The notes: generated by a model not told the origin, from the letters alone. A stretch of DNA of 64,000 nt from Kryptolebias marmoratus (GCF_001649575.2 NC_051431.1:24969655-25033654); one strand, 5' to 3'. Positions 1-11,194 are shown, numbered from the stretch's first letter. Translations and numbers: made by a program.

Positions 1-2
1 GT

Positions 3-676
3 TATTTCATTAAAAAAGTTCATGAACATGGGAATGTGTAAGAGTCCAGTTCGTGACAGGAGGATGTTTTCAATAATGTTGCAGGTAAGGATATTATGTT
101 TGGGAACAGGGTTATTCTTTAGGGATGAAAATAGTCTTTGAATCTGAGATAACATGTCCAGGATTTCAGTGGGAGTGAGTTCAGGTTCATGAAACTGGGA
201 AGGGGAAAATGAAGTCGTGGAGATGGCCGCTGTGGCTGACGGAGGCGTGGTGCTGGCTGCAGAGGACAAAGGCGTGGAGGACGCTGTGGTTGAACCCGGA
301 AGTGACCTGGATGCTATGGTGGCTGATGAGAATGTGATGGTGGCAGGAGTAGACGGAGGTGTGGTGGTAGCTGCGGCTGACAAGGGTGAGACGATGGCCG
401 CAGCTGACGGAGACAAGGTTGCGGCTGAAGCTGACGCGGGCTTGGTAACCGCCGCAGTTGAGGAAGACGTGAGGTTAGCCGCTTTCGGGGTCCTCCCTCG
501 CCGACGACGACCATGTGACGAGGTGGCGGATGGTGCTGGAGGTGACATGGCGGCCAAAGAGATCGTGGAGGCGATAATGGGAAGAGAGGACGTGGAGTCG
601 CTCGTAGTCGGAGAAGGCGTGAAGACGGTTGCTGCGGCTGGAACGGGCTTGGTAGCTGTAATCGGTGCCTTCCTCC
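3..676 (-). CDS. Partial gag-like ORF of an LTR retrotransposon (Ser/Thr/Ala/Pro-rich)
   Basis: On the minus strand one frame is open without a stop from the assembly gap at 676 to the left edge, about 224 codons, and it is truncated at both ends. The first ~155 residues are low-complexity Ser/Thr/Ala/Pro with one basic patch (HGRRRRGR, near 500). The last ~65 residues have normal composition and look helical (TPTEILDMLSQIQRLF). An in-frame ATG lies at 546-548, but the true start may be in the gap. The frame lies directly inside an LTR of the same orientation (933-1164), the position expected for gag. No zinc knuckle or capsid motif is visible, so the gag call is positional inference. A host low-complexity protein is the alternative. 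Confidence 0.5.
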
Positions 677-932
677 NNNNNNNNNNNNNNNNNNNNNNNN
701 NNNNNNNNNNNNNNNNNNNNNNNNNNNNNNNNNNNNNNNNNNNNNNNNNNNNNNNNNNNNNNNNNNNNNNNNNNNNNNNNNNNNNNNNNNNNNNNNNNNN
801 NNNNNNNNNNNNNNNNNNNNNNNNNNNNNNNNNNNNNNNNNNNNNNNNNNNNNNNNNNNNNNNNNNNNNNNNNNNNNNNNNNNNNNNNNNNNNNNNNNNN
901 NNNNNNNNNNNNNNNNNNNNNNNNNNNNNNNN
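677..932. other. Assembly gap (256 N)
   Basis: This is a run of N. It removes the inner part of the LTR and the start of the adjacent minus-strand reading frame. Confidence 1.
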
Positions 933-1164
933 CAATGATCCAGCGGGGTGGTGGAGAAAATGACCAGGTTATATACACAGGGGATAATTATGGGAAGTGG
1001 GCACAGGTGAGTGATTACAATAACTTACAGGTGGAGATGGGCGTGGCAGATAATCAGGGGCAAACAGAGGGGAAGTGAATACTGAACAAGGAACCAGACA
1101 CAAACAAGGAAACAAATGCAAAATGAATCTAAAAGAAAACAAAAACAAACCCCAAATCATTACA
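933..1164 (-). mobile_element. 5' LTR (partial) of a minus-strand LTR retrotransposon
   Basis: Read on the minus strand this begins TGTAATGATTTGGGG at 1164. It then shows the same order of segments as the solo LTRs at 48739-49193 and 53592-54043: a T-rich start, CCACGCCCATCTCCACC, ACCTGTGCCCACTTCCCATA, then a TATA-like GTGTATATAACC before the gap. From the ~453-bp length of those copies, the LTR should end about 20-30 bases inside the gap. That makes this the 5' LTR of the element carrying the gag-like frame. The outer flank is AGTAA; its partner lies outside the window. Confidence 0.7.
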
Positions 1165-1887
1165 AGTAAATGTTTTCTGGTGTCTGTAAAATGATCTGTT
1201 TCAAAAACCTCAGGATTGTTGCATCACAATCCCTGTTACCTAGCAACCACAGGCAGAGCCCAGCTCCTCACCTAGCAACGAGTGTATGGCAGGCCATTTT
1301 AACATAAAATCGCTTTTTGTCTGACTATCCGTAATTACATTTGAGATATCTAGAAATGCATTTTGACTAGACAAAAATAAGTTTTGAGTATCCACAATCC
1401 TAATTTAAAATAGCTGTATTTACATTATGACTAATAAGAATAATAATTCAAGATATCTTCAATTACATTTTGACGAGTCGAAATTCTTTTCAAGATATCT
1501 CAAATGACATCATCGGATACGACATTTGATGGGTCACACATCCGTAATTACAACTCAAGATATCTCCAATGTAATTATGACTAGTCAGAATAACAATTTT
1601 AGATATCTTAATTAAGCAGACCGTCCAGGATTTCGCAATGTTGCGATCGCAACTATTAACGCAAAATCAAGCAAACCCCGCAAAATCGCAACTTTTGCAA
1701 GTTTGCCCAAAACAGTGCAACTTTCCCACAACTTTAACCCAATATTTATTGTTTCTAAAGTGATTCACCACCGTTCTGTGGTCTAGTGTAGAATAGAAAA
1801 TAATCCCAAATAACTCACGAAGAAAACATGTGACGTCACATCCTGTTAACGTCAGAATGCCGGGAGCATGCAGGAGCAGCAACTGAA

Positions 1888-2097
1888 GTGAAAATATGCG
1901 CTAATGCTTCACATTTGCCCGCAAAGATTGTAGCAAAGGATCGCGCAAAACAGTTTCCTACCCAGCTGCACGAGAGTAGGGGGAAGCTGTTTTGCACGTC
2001 CTGCAATGTAATCATCGAACATAAACACATCGACAAACACTTTGTCTGCAAAACATGTGAGGAGAGCTGCAGACGAGGGACAATCCAGAAATGCTAA
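1888..2097 (+). pseudogene. CGGBP1-like BED-type zinc finger, copy A (broken)
   Basis: The frame encodes GGKLFCTSC-like sequence (here RGKLFCTSCNVIIEH) followed by HIDKHFV. This resembles the N-terminal finger of vertebrate CGGBP1, a hAT-derived DNA-binding protein. The presumed start codon is ATA instead of the ATG seen in copies B and D. A frameshift just after HFV destroys the second zinc-binding His, so no complete finger can be made. It lies inside the hAT-like copy A, upstream of the inserted LTR. Confidence 0.65.
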
Positions 2098-2156
2098 TAA
2101 ATGTCAGTTTATAAGATGTCAAAGTTCTCAAATAAAGAACCTTATGATAATGTCAA

Positions 2157-2660
2157 TGTCATGCTGGAAGGCAACTTCTTGACCCACATGCAGAAACAGA
2201 ACCAAGGATCAGTAAGAGATGTTTAATAGGGGTAAAAACAAAACAGTTCGACTCCAGCAGGGTTATTTGGGATCTGCTGCGGGACCAGCCGGTGTAGGTG
2301 GGGCCAGCGGAGGGTGTCGGAGGGCGGACAGCTGCGGTCCTCGGCTCACCAGGCAGGATCGAGGTGTTAAGTCTCGAGGAGGTTGTCTGGAAGCGGAAAA
2401 AACAGGTGTCACTTGGAAAATTCTCAAGGAAATCACAAAAGCTCTTAGTGGTGGACTGCAGTACCATTACTGGTTAACAATCTGGCACCGATGTGCTGGC
2501 TGACTCCAGTCTTAAGCCTCCGTGGAAATTAAACAATCTCTGACAGGTGTGAGGATCCCAGCGTCCCTGGTCACGCCCATCAGCGATCATCCACCGGGCG
2601 GCCCCTGGTGGAGGGAGCGAGAAAACAGCAGGAAAACACCTGGCACCCAGGATCATCACA
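2157..2660 (-). mobile_element. Solo LTR (504 bp) inside hAT-like copy A
   Basis: The TG...CA boundaries (TGTCATGCTGG / GATCATCACA) are flanked by the 5-bp duplication GTCAA at 2152-2156 and 2661-2665. Joining the flanks restores the sequence of the host element as seen in copies B and C, which fixes the boundaries. The orientation is inferred: on the minus strand an ATTAAA signal (2222-2227) lies about 65 bp before the end CAGCATGACA, the same ending as the LTR at 48739-49193. No internal retroelement sequence remains. Confidence 0.8.
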
Positions 2661-3566
2661 GTCAATGTTTATTGGTAATTATCTTACAAACCTAGTAAGT
2701 ATTTTTGTTTTATATATTAAAAGTTATGGTTATTTATTGACTTTAGTAAAAGAAAAACACAACTTTTCATCGCAACTTTTAGGAAAATGCCCCGCGAAAT
2801 CAAGCATTTTAACCCGCAACTATAACAAAAAATGCCCGCAAAATCCTGGAGGGATTGATTAAGAGATTGTGTGAAAGCCCCCTTGTGCTGCCACTGAGCT
2901 GTCCAAATAGTTGCCTGTGGCTGCAATGGCGCTGACTAAGAAAATGCCACAATATAGAAAGAGCTCTTCAGTATGGAATGCGCAGAGCGTGAAAATCGTG
3001 TACTTGAGGAGTGCTTAAGAAATCTGCAAAGAATCCCTGATTTACTTAGAATTTGAGCTGGACTGACCTGACATTACAGATCACTGAATAGGAATAGCAA
3101 GTAAGGTATGGCAGGCCGTTTTAGTCATGCTTATAAACCTTATAAACTTTCCATCAAAATGCTACATAAGTCTGTGACGTTTTTATGAGACATAATATCT
3201 GTAATGTCTGACTAGTCAGAATGTTAATTCAAGATATCTCAAACAGAAAAGCTGTGTAATTAAAGATATCTCTAAATTATTTGGAGATACTTTAAAAGGA
3301 ATTTTGACTAGTCAAAATTAGAATTCAAGATATCTCTAATTTATTTTTGCCTGGTCATCATTTGCTTTTAAGATGTCTATAATTTAATTTTCACTAGTCA
3401 AAACTACATTTCTCCTATCTAAAAATACATTTAAGATATCTTGAATAATGATGTCATTCAAGATACCTTTAATTAGAATTATGACTAGTCAAAATAAAAA
3501 ATTAGATATCTTGAATTTACTTGATGACTAGTCATATTTTAATTGTAGATATCTGTAATATTAGTT

Positions 3567-3830
3567 GGGTTTACTCTGGGTACTCTGGTTTCCTCCCACA
3601 GACCAAAAACATACATGTTAGGTTAATTGATGACTCTAAAATTATCCCTGAGTGAGAGTGTGAATAGTTGTTTGTCTCGTTTGTCTATATGTGGCTCTGC
3701 GATAGACTTGCGACCTGTCCAGGGTGTCCCCCGCCTCTCGCACAGTGACTGCTGGGGAAAGGCACCAGCGCCCAGTGACCCGGAATGGAGAAGCGGGTAA
3801 AGAAAATAGATGGACGGATGGATGGATGGA
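3567..3830 (+). mobile_element. 5'-truncated LINE 3' end (L2/CR1-like tail)
   Basis: This is the common fish repeat with CTCTGGTTTCCTCCCACAGA, CGACCTGTCCAGGGTGT and a (GGAT)n tail. It is flanked by a 13-bp target duplication TGTAATATTAGTT (3554-3566 and 3831-3843), which shows retrotransposition into the palindrome-rich element. The clade name is from memory of fish repeats. Confidence 0.75.
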
Positions 3831-4599
3831 TGTAATATTAGTTTAAGATAGTAATTCATTGCAGATATCTTGAATTGAAGTCTCCATAGAACTCAATGGT
3901 AAATCTGATGTAATTTTGACTAGTCAGAATGTAATTAGAGATACCTCAAATAGGTATTTTGTCTAGTCAAAATATAATTAGTGATACCTTAAATTACTAA
4001 TACGTCTAGTCATAAACCAATTTAAGATACCTGAAATGTAAGGGCGGTAAAACCAAATTTATGTTAAAATGGCCTGCCATAACGAGTGGAGCTCCACCTG
4101 CTTCATTACAACAAGATCATCACATTTGTTCTGCTGGTTTTACTGCTGAACAATGTCTGCTGGAAAAGGAAAATGTTTTGTCATCAGCTGCAATATAGAA
4201 CATATAGAACAGAGCTGCGTGGCTTCATTTTACTTTTGATGGCAATGTCCTGCCAATATTGCCAAAGAAAGTTGTAGTTTGAACAGCTCAGCTGTCCCAG
4301 AAACACGTCTCTGTTAAAGTCATGGCAGGTTTGTCTAAACTATCATTAGAACTATGTTAGGAAAAGAGAAGAAAAGATGGAAAAAATATAAAACTGATCT
4401 TTACCAGGCGGCTGTCCGGACCCCCTGATGGAGGATGAGGAGGAGGCGTCTGACTAAACTGACCCTGCTGCTGCTGGCCGAGCTGATCCTAGCCTTATTT
4501 TATTCTTATTCATTTATTTTTGTGTGAATTAATAACAATATAAATGTGCGTCAGATTTTTTTTTGTTTAATCCTTCAGTGAATTCTTGTTTTGAGATGA

Positions 4600-4806
4600 G
4601 ACACTGAGTTGGGGGCGTGGCCAACATCAGCTCATTTGCATGATAATGACAAACCGCTCATTCTGAAATGAGCTCAAAACAGGCAGAACTGATCAGGGGA
4701 AATCTAAATATCTGAGAATGATTTTGTGTATTAAATGTAATGAACATGTTTTGTGTAGCCCACAGAGCTATCCAGACTTGTTAAAAGAAGCATAATAGGT
4801 CCCTTT
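4600..4806 (+). repeat. DNA-transposon end fragment
   Basis: The segment GGGGGCGTGGCC...CTCATTTGCAT, ending in AAGCATAATAGGTCCCTTTT, matches the terminal part of a widespread teleost MITE whose ends read GGGACCTATTATGC. Only the right end is recognisable. Confidence 0.45.
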
Positions 4807-4808
4807 TA

Positions 4809-6380
4809 ACAGTTAGGTATTACATTTAAGCTTTAGATAAAACATTTAGCATTTAGATTTAACTTTTGATTAGATGAAAATATTTAATTATACAAAAATG
4901 TTTTTTATACACAAAACATGATTTTGTGGAAAAATATTAAACAGGATTTTAAATAATTTAAATGGGTTAGAGACACTTTTGAACGTTAGAACTTACAAGT
5001 GACGTCCCATACTTTACAGTATATTTTAAAAAAAATATACTGTACATTTAAAATGTTTGTAAAATGTATACTAATAACACAGACAAATATTTTAGCCTAA
5101 ATTTGTAGTTACACCATCTTCTCCTTTTATTTAATTTTGTTTTAAATATAGTATTCACTTAACACATTTGTATCACATAGTTAAACACAATAAGAGCTCC
5201 AGTTTAATGCTGACAGATTGAGGGATGGTGCACTTTGAACCACCGTGTTGCTGGTAAGGGCTCTATAAATAAATTTAACTTTATTTGACTTGGCACGTTT
5301 GTTTAAATATTAGTTAATGAGTTGGCATTTTGTTCGTTATATATGCTGTTACTGCTTATCTCTTCACCAGCTGGAGTTTATAGCTGAAAAGTTTTTCTTT
5401 CAGTTTATTTTTGAGTCTGTTAGTAATAAACACAACCAAGTATTTAGAATGAACTGTAATATTTTTTGAGACTGTAATCCGTAATTTAATTAATAATTTG
5501 TATTACTGGTTCATCAATTGTACATGGTTATTTTGGCCCCTAAAAGCAAGGCCCAACTGTGGTAAATGTCCTTTATTGTTCTGCAAGAAATATGACAACC
5601 CCAGTCTTTACCAAAACAGCAGCAGGTAGCTTTTTTGGATTTATAACCTATATTTTTTGGGTATTTTTTGCAACATATGAGGGATATTCCTAAACTACAG
5701 CCAACTGTCATTGACTGAATAAAAGCAGCTGGGAAGATGGATATGAACAATAGGTGTATTAACTGCATCACCAAGTGAGCTGAGGCCAAGGAAAACAATG
5801 GCCAAGGAAATACAAAAACCTAAAAACTACCAAAATAAATGAAAGCCTGGAAGACTAGAAAATCTAACTAGAAATGATGATGACATGATGCTCCAGATCA
5901 GGTAAAGTATTCAGTTTCAGTTTAAACTGTCAGTAAGAAGCTCTGTCTGTTCACTGATTCTTTTTGATTTTAATGAGATCTCAAATACAAAAATCTGACT
6001 GAAGCAATATTTATATATCATCATAGTTATACTCAGTGATGTGAGATTTTAAACAAACATTGTCAAATGACATTTAAAAGGTTCTCTGTCATCCTAAAGT
6101 TACTCAGTCCACCACATTTGAACGCAAATCAAATGTTGGCATTTTCCTTTTCAATATTAACTACAATACAATGTTTATTCAGAGATAACTTTTCATTTTA
6201 TAATTCAATCGAATAAATATGTATTACAGATTCAGAATTTAGGTAAAGACATTCTTTTGACAGGAATACATTTGTATTTAACTCACATAATTCTCAGAAA
6301 ATGTAAAAATATGCTGAAAAACTTGAATCTAATGGCAGTTTAGTTAAAAAAAAGTGTGCATTTTACAAGACAGATTCAAA
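4809..6380. other. No recognisable gene or repeat
   Basis: AT-rich sequence. The minus-strand frame at 5514-5798 has no domain I recognise. Confidence 0.5.
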
Positions 6381-6389
6381 AAATTCAAA

Positions 6390-7160
6390 AACAACTGGAC
6401 TTCTATTAAGTGCTTGAAGATGTTTCACTTCTCATCTGAGGAGCTTTCTCAATTCAGAAATAGAGAGTGTGGAGTTGAGCTTTTAAAGCTGAGATGTGAT
6501 GTAAGCTGGATTGCTTGCAAATTGTTCTCACTCTCCTAACAATAGAGGCTTGTTGGCGTCCCTGTTCGTCTGACTCACTGATGGGCCACTCTGGTCACAT
6601 GAGTGCAGGTGTTGATTGGAGTGAAACTGACTGGGGATCAGGCCTAAAGCTCCATTATGTTTTTGAAAGCTGAAATCTGAGACCTCCTCCTCTGTTTAAT
6701 GTTGGTTTCTCCCTTTTGACATAAATGGCTTCCTTTACCCCCTTCTCAAACCATCTGTCCTCTCGGTCCAAAATATAAACATTTTGGTCCTCAAAAGAGT
6801 GTCCTTTATCCTTGAGGTGTAGGTGCACAGCTGAGTCCTGTCCAGAAGAGGTGGCTCTCCTGTGTTGAGCCATGCGTCTGTGGAGAAGCTGTTTGGTTTC
6901 TCCAATATAGAGGTCTGGACATTCTTCGCTGCACTGAGTTTGGGTTTGGGTGTTTTGTCCTTAGGGTGGACCAGCCTCTGCCTGAAAGTCCTGTTGGGTT
7001 TAAAATGTACTGGGATGTTGTGTTTGGAGAAAATCCTTCTGAGTTTCTTGGATACTCCAGCAACGTAAGGAATGACAATGTTCTTTCCTCTGTTCCCCTC
7101 CTTGACTCAGACTCTCCTGAGAATCTACGCCAGCATATTGTACAAGACACTATTATCAGA
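6390..7160 (-). pseudogene. Penelope-like element fragment with GIY-YIG endonuclease remnant
   Basis: The minus-strand frames (6655-6873 and 6806-7150, shifted relative to each other) encode the C-terminal part of a Penelope-like retroelement protein. In order they give a KHNIPVHFKP-like stretch, RLVHPKDKTP, then MAQHRRATSSGQDSAVHLHL, GHSFEDQNVYILDRE and RWFEKGVKEAIYVK. The last group is the usual end of the GIY-YIG endonuclease domain. At least one frameshift near 6850 separates the parts and the RT domain is absent. The 3' untranslated part (to about 6390) carries CTTCTCATCTGAGGAGCTTT, shared with 61505-61922 and, more weakly, 21165-21262. Confidence 0.8.
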
Positions 7161-7439
7161 ACTATAATTTAAACTAATCATCCAGCCTCTGCAAAATAAC
7201 TAGATTATCACTTAAACATTATGACAGCTGCTGATTTGATGTCACTGGTAATAACAATATTCCTATTCGTACTTTAATGGCTGGTGATTTTACTGAGACA
7301 TTGTTTCCCAACATAACTTAAAAAAAAATTAAACACTTACCATAGAGTGAATAATCAGCTGATGTATAAACGTAGCAGGTCTACTGACAGAAATAGACTG
7401 TAATTACAGGTATAAAACAAAGAAAATATTTGATGCTCT

Positions 7440-7560
7440 CACTCACTCTCACATTTTTAAAGTTACCAATTAACCTAACATGCATGTTTTTAGTCTGTGG
7501 GAGGAAACTAGAGTTCCCAGAGAAAACCTAGTCTTGCACAGAAGAACATGCAAAACTTCA
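7440..7560 (-). repeat. LINE 3'-end fragment (L2/CR1-like)
   Basis: The complement contains TTTCCTCCCACAGACTAAAA and CATGCATGTTAGGTTAATTG, the middle of the same LINE 3' region as 3567-3830. No tail is present. Confidence 0.6.
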
Positions 7561-8080
7561 TTCAGAAAAGTACATGCAGTTCAGTGCAGCGAAGGATGTT
7601 CAGACTTTTATATTGAAGAAACTAAACAGCCACTCCAAAAATGCATGGTTCAACACAGAGACACTCTTTTGAGAACCACAATGTTCATATTCTAGACATA
7701 GAAGACAATTGGTTTGAGAGGGGGAAGTGAAGGAAGAGTGAAGGAAGCCGTATCATCAAATGAGAAAAAACAAGTTTAAACAGAGGAGGTCTCAGATTTT
7801 AGCTTTCTAAAACTTACAATGGAGCTTCAAGCATCATACCCAGTCATTTTTCCTCTAACTCACACCTTTTTGCATGTGACCAACACATCTATCTTGTGAC
7901 CCAGGCAAACAAAGACCCTAATGACCCTCCAGTCGGAGGGGAGTGAGTTTATTCTGCATGTGGACCTAGCTTACATAGCAGAGCATCTTATGCAGTTTAA
8001 AGCTTGGAACTCCATACTCTCCAGTTTTCAGATGAGAAAACTCCCAGATGGGAAGTGAAACGTCTTAAACTACAGAATAG
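7561..8080 (+). pseudogene. Penelope-like element fragment, opposite orientation
   Basis: The + strand encodes VQCSEGCSDFYIEETKQPLQ followed by an MVQHRDTL...HNVHILDIEDNWFE-like sequence with frameshifts. This is the GIY-YIG region of a Penelope-like element: the usual YIGETKQPLH is altered to YIEETKQPLQ, so the Gly of the second motif is Glu. It ends in the 3' region CCCAGATGGGAAGTGAAACG near 8050. It faces the copy at 6390-7160 and is too diverged to be a recent inversion. Confidence 0.75.
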
Positions 8081-9883
8081 AAGTCCACACAGAATGGCCA
8101 GGAGATGAACCTGCAATCTTCTTGCTCTGAGGCAACAGCACTGGCCACATTTTCACTGTACAACCCTTATAAAAATGTAAAAATTATAAAGCTTTTACAG
8201 TTTTTCACTGTTCAAGTTTTATAATTTTCCAAGTTTCATAAAGATTAAAAAAAAATCTTTCTGAAAGTTCAACTTTCTGTGACTCGAGATGGTGAATAGT
8301 AATAAAGTTGCCTTATGAATCTTTAACTAACAACCCTTTGACTCTTGTTAAAGTCTGATCCAATGTGATTAGCTTATACTTTAGCTAGAAAAAGCTATTT
8401 TAACTAAGCATCTCAGATGAGTATAGAATAAGAACTGGTTTATAATTAGAAAAGACAGCAATGTGTTATTATTTACCCCCTTTACTGCCGACCCGCACTT
8501 TAATCAGCTGGGTATAAGATTACAGCAAGTAGATCTAGAGTCAAATGTGGCTCACATATATTACTCTGTTACATGATTAACAAGGCAATTTTGCCTAACT
8601 TTCTCACATTAATCTATTTGTTTTATAGAAAAGGCGGGTAGATGTACACTCAGGCCTCTCAAGGAGGTCATCTCCATGGTTATGTTTCTGCAGTTGCCAT
8701 AGTGACATGCTGAGCTGTGTTTTAACAATGATTTGTTAAGTTGATTTGTCTCTGTCAGCTGGAGCAAAAAGCCACATATCTTCTTATGACTGACAGAGAT
8801 TGAGAAGTCATGTTCCTTTCTTTATCTTACTTCTTTTGAAGTAAATTTAAAAGTGGGGCAGGATCAGACATTTTTTTTACTTACTTCCTTTTAAAGGTAA
8901 GAAAGGGTGGAAGTAAGGAAAGTATCAAACCAAAATTCACGATATTTCCTTTAGATTTAATTGATCAGTATTCATCTATGACAAACAGTTTCAAAGGATT
9001 GCTATCAAAAAGAAAGCCATTGTATATGGACAATGGTCATCTTATCTACCAGCTCATCCTAATCTTCTCTATAATGTTGCTTTTTCTTGATTTTTCTACA
9101 AATAACTAGGGCAATGCATTGATATTATTCTGAATACCAAAAAATGGCTTAGAAATATGTTATGTAGATTTCATGATGGTACAGTTTCCCCCTGGAGAGC
9201 ATTTTGTTTTGGCTGAAGGCATTTTACGGTCAGTAGTGATAAGTTCTCCAGTAAATCACAGACACTTTGGCTCTTACTGTTTGCACTTTGCAGTCTGCCT
9301 CCCATCAACAACTATTTAAAGTGTAATGTAAAAGCTTGTGCAGGAAACAATTATGACGTGACCAAATCCATTGTGGCACCATGTGTGGATAGGGACAGAT
9401 GTGTCTTCACACCATGTGAAAGTGTACACTGACAAAAATGAATAAATGTATTGATAATTTTTACATTTGTTACAAACATAGGAAAACCGAACACACACAG
9501 AGCCACACACAAGTTGCCTGTCTTCCTTCAGGCAGCTGTTATCTGAGAATAGAGAGGCAAATTAAACCAAACTCATCAAGCAGATTAATTAGATTCTTTT
9601 TTTTTTTTCTTCTTCATGCTGTTTGGTATGTTTTTCTCCTCACTGCTCCTCTCATCCAGTGAGTTTTACTCACTTTTGTCATCTTGGTTTGTTATTCCAT
9701 GCTTTGTTATCTCTCACCTCTATCTGTCTTCCTCACATTGATGTAACATTTCAGCTTAAACATCTTCTCTATCACCTGTCTTCTTCTTGATCATCTTTGC
9801 TGGCTCATTTTCCAATCTTCCTTCCCCACCACTCTTCTCACCAGACTCACCTCCCACTACTGGTTTTCTTAAACACATCAAAC
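8081..9883. other. No recognisable gene or repeat
   Basis: AT-rich sequence with a T-rich tract at 9597-9613. No coding signature is visible. Confidence 0.5.
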
Positions 9884-9886
9884 TTA

Positions 9887-10502
9887 GGTCGCATTCAGAC
9901 CTGACACATTTGGTCCGCTTTAATCGAAGCAGAGATTGTTTCCAGCGTTGGTCCGGACTTTTTGTGCAGGTGTGAATACAGTCATGTGAACTCCGGTGCG
10001 GATCAACAACCGGACCGAGGCCCGCTTTTTAAAGGTGGTCTCGGTCCGCTTCCAAACGAACTCTGGTGCGGTTCGCTTCTGGTGTGAATACAGACCGGAC
10101 TTGAACTGAACTAACTACGTAAAGCTTTTTGCGGCACGCATTTGCCGGCGCCGTTTCAAAATTAGAAGTAAAACGTCATTAAACCAACGCTGAATGAGCT
10201 GCTTTTGAATTTTAAAATGGTACTGTAATTGTACCAACAGAACAAATGTGCACATAACAAATACAGCACACAGGACTTCCATCTTTATTTCTGGGTCTGT
10301 GCTCTGTGCTCCAACTGCTGCCCTCGTCTTTCTGTCCAATGGGAGCAAAGACCGTCACCCACGTGGCTTTGTTTATAAATTATAGTCCGCTTACAAAAAA
10401 GCACAATGTGAATAAAAACCGCACCAAACGAAAAAAATAAAGTCCACTTTTGGTCCGGACCAAACAAGCGGACCAAAGGACTTTCCTGGTGTGAATACAC
10501 CC
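9887..10502. mobile_element. Harbinger-type MITE (616 bp)
   Basis: The imperfect terminal inverted repeats are GGTCGCATTCAGACC and GGTGTGAATACACCC. They are flanked by TTA on both sides (9884-9886, 10503-10505), the duplication expected for PIF/Harbinger. The interior repeats GGTCCGCTT / TGGTCCGGACCAAA. There is no transposase. The frames at 10115-10348 and 10285-10512 are incidental. Confidence 0.75.
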
Positions 10503-10581
10503 TTAAATTCACATAAGCTGCATAGATTTTGCAGCATGCAGTTTGACAATTATGTACATTGCACAGTAGCCAGAAATAAGT

Positions 10582-10827
10582 TTAGAGTTGGACCTGATTG
10601 TAAGCTACTTGTTCAAATGGACCCACAATGTCAAAAGGAATGTGTTGAAATGGACTCTCTGGAAACGTGACAAGTTGTAATGGGGCAGATGAAACACTTG
10701 CAGTTTTGTCACATGCCTGATAGATAGTATACGATGACAGGACTGTAGAAACCATATTGTCCATATCTGGCCACCAGTAAAGTTCTTTAAAGAGTTGTTT
10801 GATGCAAACTATTGTAAATGGAGACAA
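10582..10827 (-). pseudogene. Gypsy integrase remnant
   Basis: ELYWWPDMDNMV and YTIYQACDKT correspond to the zinc-binding H2C2 region of retroelement integrases, with the Cys-x2-Cys pair reduced to one Cys. FQHIPFDIVGPF is the start of the catalytic core, containing its first Asp. The rest of the core is missing. Confidence 0.75.
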
Positions 10828-11194
10828 GGATGATTTGTTGCATTTTTATAAGTTCAGTACAGTCTTCAGATTCAGCTTTAAAATCAGCAAGTGAGAGTGC
10901 ATTCAAAAGAGGAGGAATTTCAACTGTCTCTGTGATCAGAATCTGCAGCTGTATTAGTCAGGGGAAGACGTGAGAGACAGTCTGCCATGATGTTCAGACT
11001 GGCTGGTCAGTACTGCATGTTGTACTGGAAACACACAAGTCTAGCTGACCAGCATGCAATTCTCGTGCTAGCTCCATTCATCCCCTTTAGTGCATAGTAG
11101 AGTGGTAAGGGCTTGTTGATCAATTTTAAGTGTGAATCTGCATCCCCACACACGTCCTCCATCTTTCAAATGCCCATACACAAGTTACAGCCTC

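Larger units (their letters stand above)
1617..2857 (+). mobile_element. hAT-like non-autonomous element, copy A (split by a solo LTR)
   Basis: The termini are CAGACCGTCCAGGATTT at 1617 and the inverted AAATCCTGGAGGGATTG ending at 2857. The flanks are exact 6-bp repeats ATTAAG (1611-1616 and 2858-2863). Removing the solo LTR and one 5-bp duplication leaves 732 bp, matching copies B (731) and C (739). It carries the CGGBP1-like finger frame on the + strand. CAG termini are typical of hAT elements, but their usual duplication is 8 bp, so the superfamily is inferred from the encoded finger and the termini. Confidence 0.8.
1285..4080. mobile_element. Composite DNA element built of alternating palindromes, 8-bp target duplication
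   Basis: The ends are inverted repeats of about 23 bp (ATGGCAGGCCATTTTAACAT at 1286 and its complement ending at 4080). They are flanked by a perfect direct repeat AACGAGTG at 1277-1284 and 4081-4088. The interior (1320-1616, 3190-3553, 3844-4060) alternates two palindromic motifs, GACTAGTC and AGATATCT, every 15-40 bases. A second copy of the terminal motif lies inside at 3113, so this may be two merged copies. Two other elements are inserted in it (1617-2857 and 3567-3830). Without them it is about 1.3 kb. The 8-bp duplication suggests a hAT-type or MULE-type origin. No transposase is seen. Confidence 0.75.

Noticed and set aside
217..963. + strand Ala/Val-rich 248-codon frame
   Set aside because: It is the antisense shadow of the minus-strand Ser/Thr/Ala/Pro-rich frame and runs through an assembly gap; the minus frame sits correctly inside a minus-strand LTR.
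5514..5798. 94-codon minus frame with hydrophobic and Cys-rich stretch
   Set aside because: No recognised family, no supporting splice or promoter signals; likely chance.
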